NCBI RefSeq assembly: GCF_014805625.2
Contig: NW_023998440.1
Span: 989,234-1,053,233 of the forward strand
DNA length: 64,000 nucleotides
DNA from: Glossina fuscipes
Lineage: Eukaryota; Arthropoda; Insecta; Diptera; Glossinidae
Reading direction: 5' to 3'
Part shown: piece by piece, positions 61,236 through 64,000 of the stretch
Layout of the letters: every line of letters begins with the position of its first letter
Position numbering within the stretch: position 1 is the first letter of the stretch
Position numbers and translations under genes: made by a program
The notes under the pieces: model-generated
Databases searched by the model: none
What the model was told of the DNA's origin: nothing
The model's input: the letters and a program-made list of their open reading frames with translations, nothing else

Positions 61236-61510
61236 CAAGTGCTGTGGCGTATAATAATAGCGACGGCTATATAAGGTACAGTTAATCTCATTTTTTATTC
61301 CAAAGCTGGTTGCAACTCCTCTTGTATGCGAGTTTTTGAAAACACGTTATAATATTCACAAATTTTGTTTTGTATTGTCTCGAAATCGTGTTTGGCGTCG
61401 TCTTTGCTACACGAGGGACCCCTGTGTGTATATGCATGAGATATTATGATTGTTTTATCGGTGTATGAAGTGGGCACGGCTAAAAAATAATACGTATATA
61501 TATAATACTT

Positions 61511-61547
61511 ATATCTATATATATATATATATATATTTTTTTTTTTT
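61511..61547. repeat. (AT)n followed by poly-T
   Basis: AT repeat running into a T run. Confidence 0.8.
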
Positions 61548-61609
61548 GTACTGCTCATTGCTCAGGTGACGTCGTCACTGTAACGGTCAGAAAGAAGAAG
61601 AGGAAAAAA

Positions 61610-61745
61610 TAGAGAAGTGGTGGACATGATAGTCGCGGTTCTTACCCACTCGACCATTGAGGCGGATTGTTTAAGAATCGCGACTACGACGCGTTCGCGG
61701 ACTTAAATCTCACTGCGGTAGATGTATTCAGTCGAGGTTATATTG
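61610..61745. repeat. Two SINE-like head fragments in opposite orientation
   Basis: The minus strand of 61630-61668 reads AATCCGCCTCAATGGTCGAG TGGGT, beginning with the same AATCCGCCT as the 19341 copy and carrying an A-box-like segment (61656-61645). Directly to its right the plus strand carries GCGGACTTAAATCTCACTGC and GGTAGA, a B-box and body start. The two halves point away from each other, which suggests an inversion or two insertions. Confidence 0.5.
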
Positions 61746-61749
61746 CGTG

Positions 61750-64000
61750 CTTAGATGATAAAAGCATTATGCCTACCGGTTCGGGCCAGCACTCACCGAG
61801 CCTGAACAACGGATCCTTTGCCAATCTCCTTACTCAATTCTCTCCAACCATGACAATGTTAAACTTATAGGGAACTTCCCATGTTTGAGTGACGATTTAA
61901 AAAAAAAGGTCTATCAGCACATGCAAAAGAGAGCTCTGTCCCTAATTTTGGCGGACTTGAACTGCCTTATTAAATTAATAATGTTAAAAATTAATAAAAG
62001 AAAAAACATTAACATAAACCGAATCTTTTACACCCATCACCATTATCCTAAAAGGAATAAAAAAAAGGAAAGAACTAATTTTTTATATTTTGTAAGTAGG
62101 CCCAGAATAAAAGGTGAAACTTATATGGAGTATGTGCTGTACTTTACGAACACGCAAAGCAAAGACGTTCGCAGCTTTTGTGGACGTTGCAGGTGTGCCT
62201 ATTGACCGGCTGGGGTCATTTTCGAATTCATTCGCAAACTTATAGGCGACGTCTTCATTTTTACAACTACGCAGTTGGGCAGACTGACAGATGGACAGAG
62301 GGACGGTGGGCACGCTTCTGTGCATTACGTTTTTGAAGCTCGTTTCTGCGGGTTGTAAAAGTATTGAAATTAAATTAAATTTGGATGGGTTGCATGGTCA
62401 GTTTTTCCCAATTTCGCGCAGGTGCTACAGAATCGCCCACTAGAATACACGTTTGCAGATTTACTTGCCGTAATTTGTGATATAATAAACGAAAAACCAT
62501 TATTTTTTGGTCCTTTTGAAAAACAGAAGAGTTTTCAGTTTACTTGGCATTGTATGCGGGTCTTTCGAGCGATTTGTCCCATTTTCAATATTAATTTGGG
62601 TGCAAGAAATTGTAATGTTTCTACCAAATCTTTGGCCGATTAATTTTGTAAGAGTAGTCAGATTTTCATAGTACAACCGGTACATACAATGAATGCTATA
62701 GCATCCGCGACAAGCTGACCAAATTTTTCAAAAGGGTTAACTTGAGCGCTATTGCATTCGAGTAAGAGAAAATATGAGAAAAATGAGAGAATCTCGTCTC
62801 TTTCTAACGTATAGAACTTTATGAATTGAAAGGCGATTTAGAAAGAATTAAGTAATGTGGAAAAACCTAAGGAATCAGTTAAACAGTACTTCGGCACGTG
62901 TCATATTTAAAAAATCTTATATATTTATATATACGATTGAATGAAAAATAATTGACTTTAAAATATGAATGGATGCATAACATCCATATTATTTTGCATC
63001 GCAATGAAAATAAATGATGCGTTGTCTACGTCCGCGATCTTGCTAAACCGATTCAAAATTTCATGCTGTTTTGGAATACTTATAATCTGTAGGGCCTCTG
63101 AAGCTAGCTTCGGTGCGTTGTCAACATTTTGACAAAATGCTTATGCCGCTCATCTTTCGGCGATGGGCATAAAAATATTTAAGTTTAAAAAAAGACGCTA
63201 TACACGCTAAATAAAGTTGTAAGACTGTTATGGAAACCGAAAATATTTATTGAAGAATTTCTTTTTTTCGACCTTGCGACCGAATTCTTGACATCTTAAA
63301 GATTCAAGTGTCACAACCTTAGTGACCCAACTATAACCTAACGGCGGTGGGCAAAAAAATCTCATCCATTATCTATTTGTTTATCTAAAACTCCAACCAC
63401 TTTGAAGATAAGAGAAAAATGAGAAAATTACCCTTGCCTTGCGGCAATCATTTGTCACTCATATCATCGTGTTTAAGGTGTAAATAAAAATTGCAAAGGG
63501 TTTGTTAACTGTGTGCACGTTAATTACAGTTTAAGTAATAAGTATGCGTGCAGAGACCAAACGATTTCATATTCTCGGTTTTTTTTAATACAACAATTAG
63601 TCGCAGCTTTCATTGTTTCAGATTACACGGGTCAACTGAGGCTTTAACATGTCAAAGACTTTTTCTTTCAAAGCGAATTAGATCATAACTTGCGTCCCTA
63701 TGTTAAGCTAAGATATTTGTTCAGGAAGCGACCCATCTAGAAGCTGAATGTCTGGTTCTAAGTAAATAACTAATGCACCAAGTCCCTCCATTTAGCGACA
63801 TGGTCGCCTCACAACGTGCTAGTCTTAGCAAAGTTTCTAAAGGTCAGAGTGAGAAATTAATACTACGGCTTATAAAGCAGGTTGGTAAGTTACAATTATT
63901 AGCATTTAGAAAACGTGCTCACAGCTTTCAGAACTGTAAGCAAGCCATTAAGAAGGAATAGAAACGCGGGGCTCCTCCTTATTTCCTAACTTTTCCGATA
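61750..64000. other. Non-coding stretch to the window end
   Basis: A possible GACAGATGGACAGAGGGACG family A box near 62.28 kb stands alone. Several ORFs of 60-106 codons match nothing I know. Confidence 0.45.

Noticed and set aside
1..64000. CRISPR arrays, prokaryotic operons, ribosome binding sites
   Set aside because: The sequence is animal nuclear DNA; the regularly recurring words are transposon-derived and not spaced as a CRISPR array.

Overview
This is a piece of a large, AT-rich eukaryotic nuclear genome, almost certainly a higher fly (Diptera, Schizophora; a calyptrate such as a blow fly or house-fly relative is my best guess, but this is inference). The evidence is the single protein gene, an insect Toll-family receptor most like Drosophila 18-wheeler (18w/Toll-2), lying in a long desert of non-coding DNA rich in microsatellites, poly-T/poly-A tracts and decayed transposable elements. 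No bacterial features, tRNA genes, rRNA genes or CRISPR arrays were seen.

Layout. Positions 1-47236 contain no convincing host gene. They hold many diverged interspersed repeats. 'Family A' is an unclassified family with a GACAGAC/GACGGAC-type box and a TAGATCGATTCAGAA-type segment, present as at least a dozen fragments on both strands. 'Family B' is a probable tRNA-derived SINE with A-box and B-box about 44 bp apart and a TAA-rich tail. There is also the 3' end of a non-LTR retrotransposon with an RNase H domain (about 12.3-13.0 kb, minus strand), a clear mariner transposase relic (about 7.4-8.0 kb, minus strand), a weaker mariner-like relic (about 33.6-33.95 kb, plus strand), and local tandem duplications at 3.2, 15, 18.5-19.2 and 29.2-29.9 kb.

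The 18w-like gene is an uninterrupted 1400-codon reading frame on the minus strand (51439 down to 47237). It encodes a signal peptide, a large leucine-rich-repeat ectodomain with internal cysteine clusters, one transmembrane helix, a TIR domain and a long low-complexity cytoplasmic tail. The open frame continues a little upstream of the ATG, but no in-frame ATG lies there, so the start at 51439 is well supported. Its 3' flank (46.4-47.2 kb) is full of poly-T tracts and a degenerate TGGC/TGGT/TGAC array. From 51440 to 64000, upstream of the gene, I see microsatellites, trinucleotide-rich DNA and a few repeat fragments, but no second gene.

Functionally the window therefore holds one developmental/immune receptor gene in gene-poor flanks that may carry cis-regulatory DNA. 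I found no evidence of a new multi-gene system. The most useful observations are the repeat families with recurring internal structure, the inverted and tandem arrangements of family A, and short motifs in the receptor tail.
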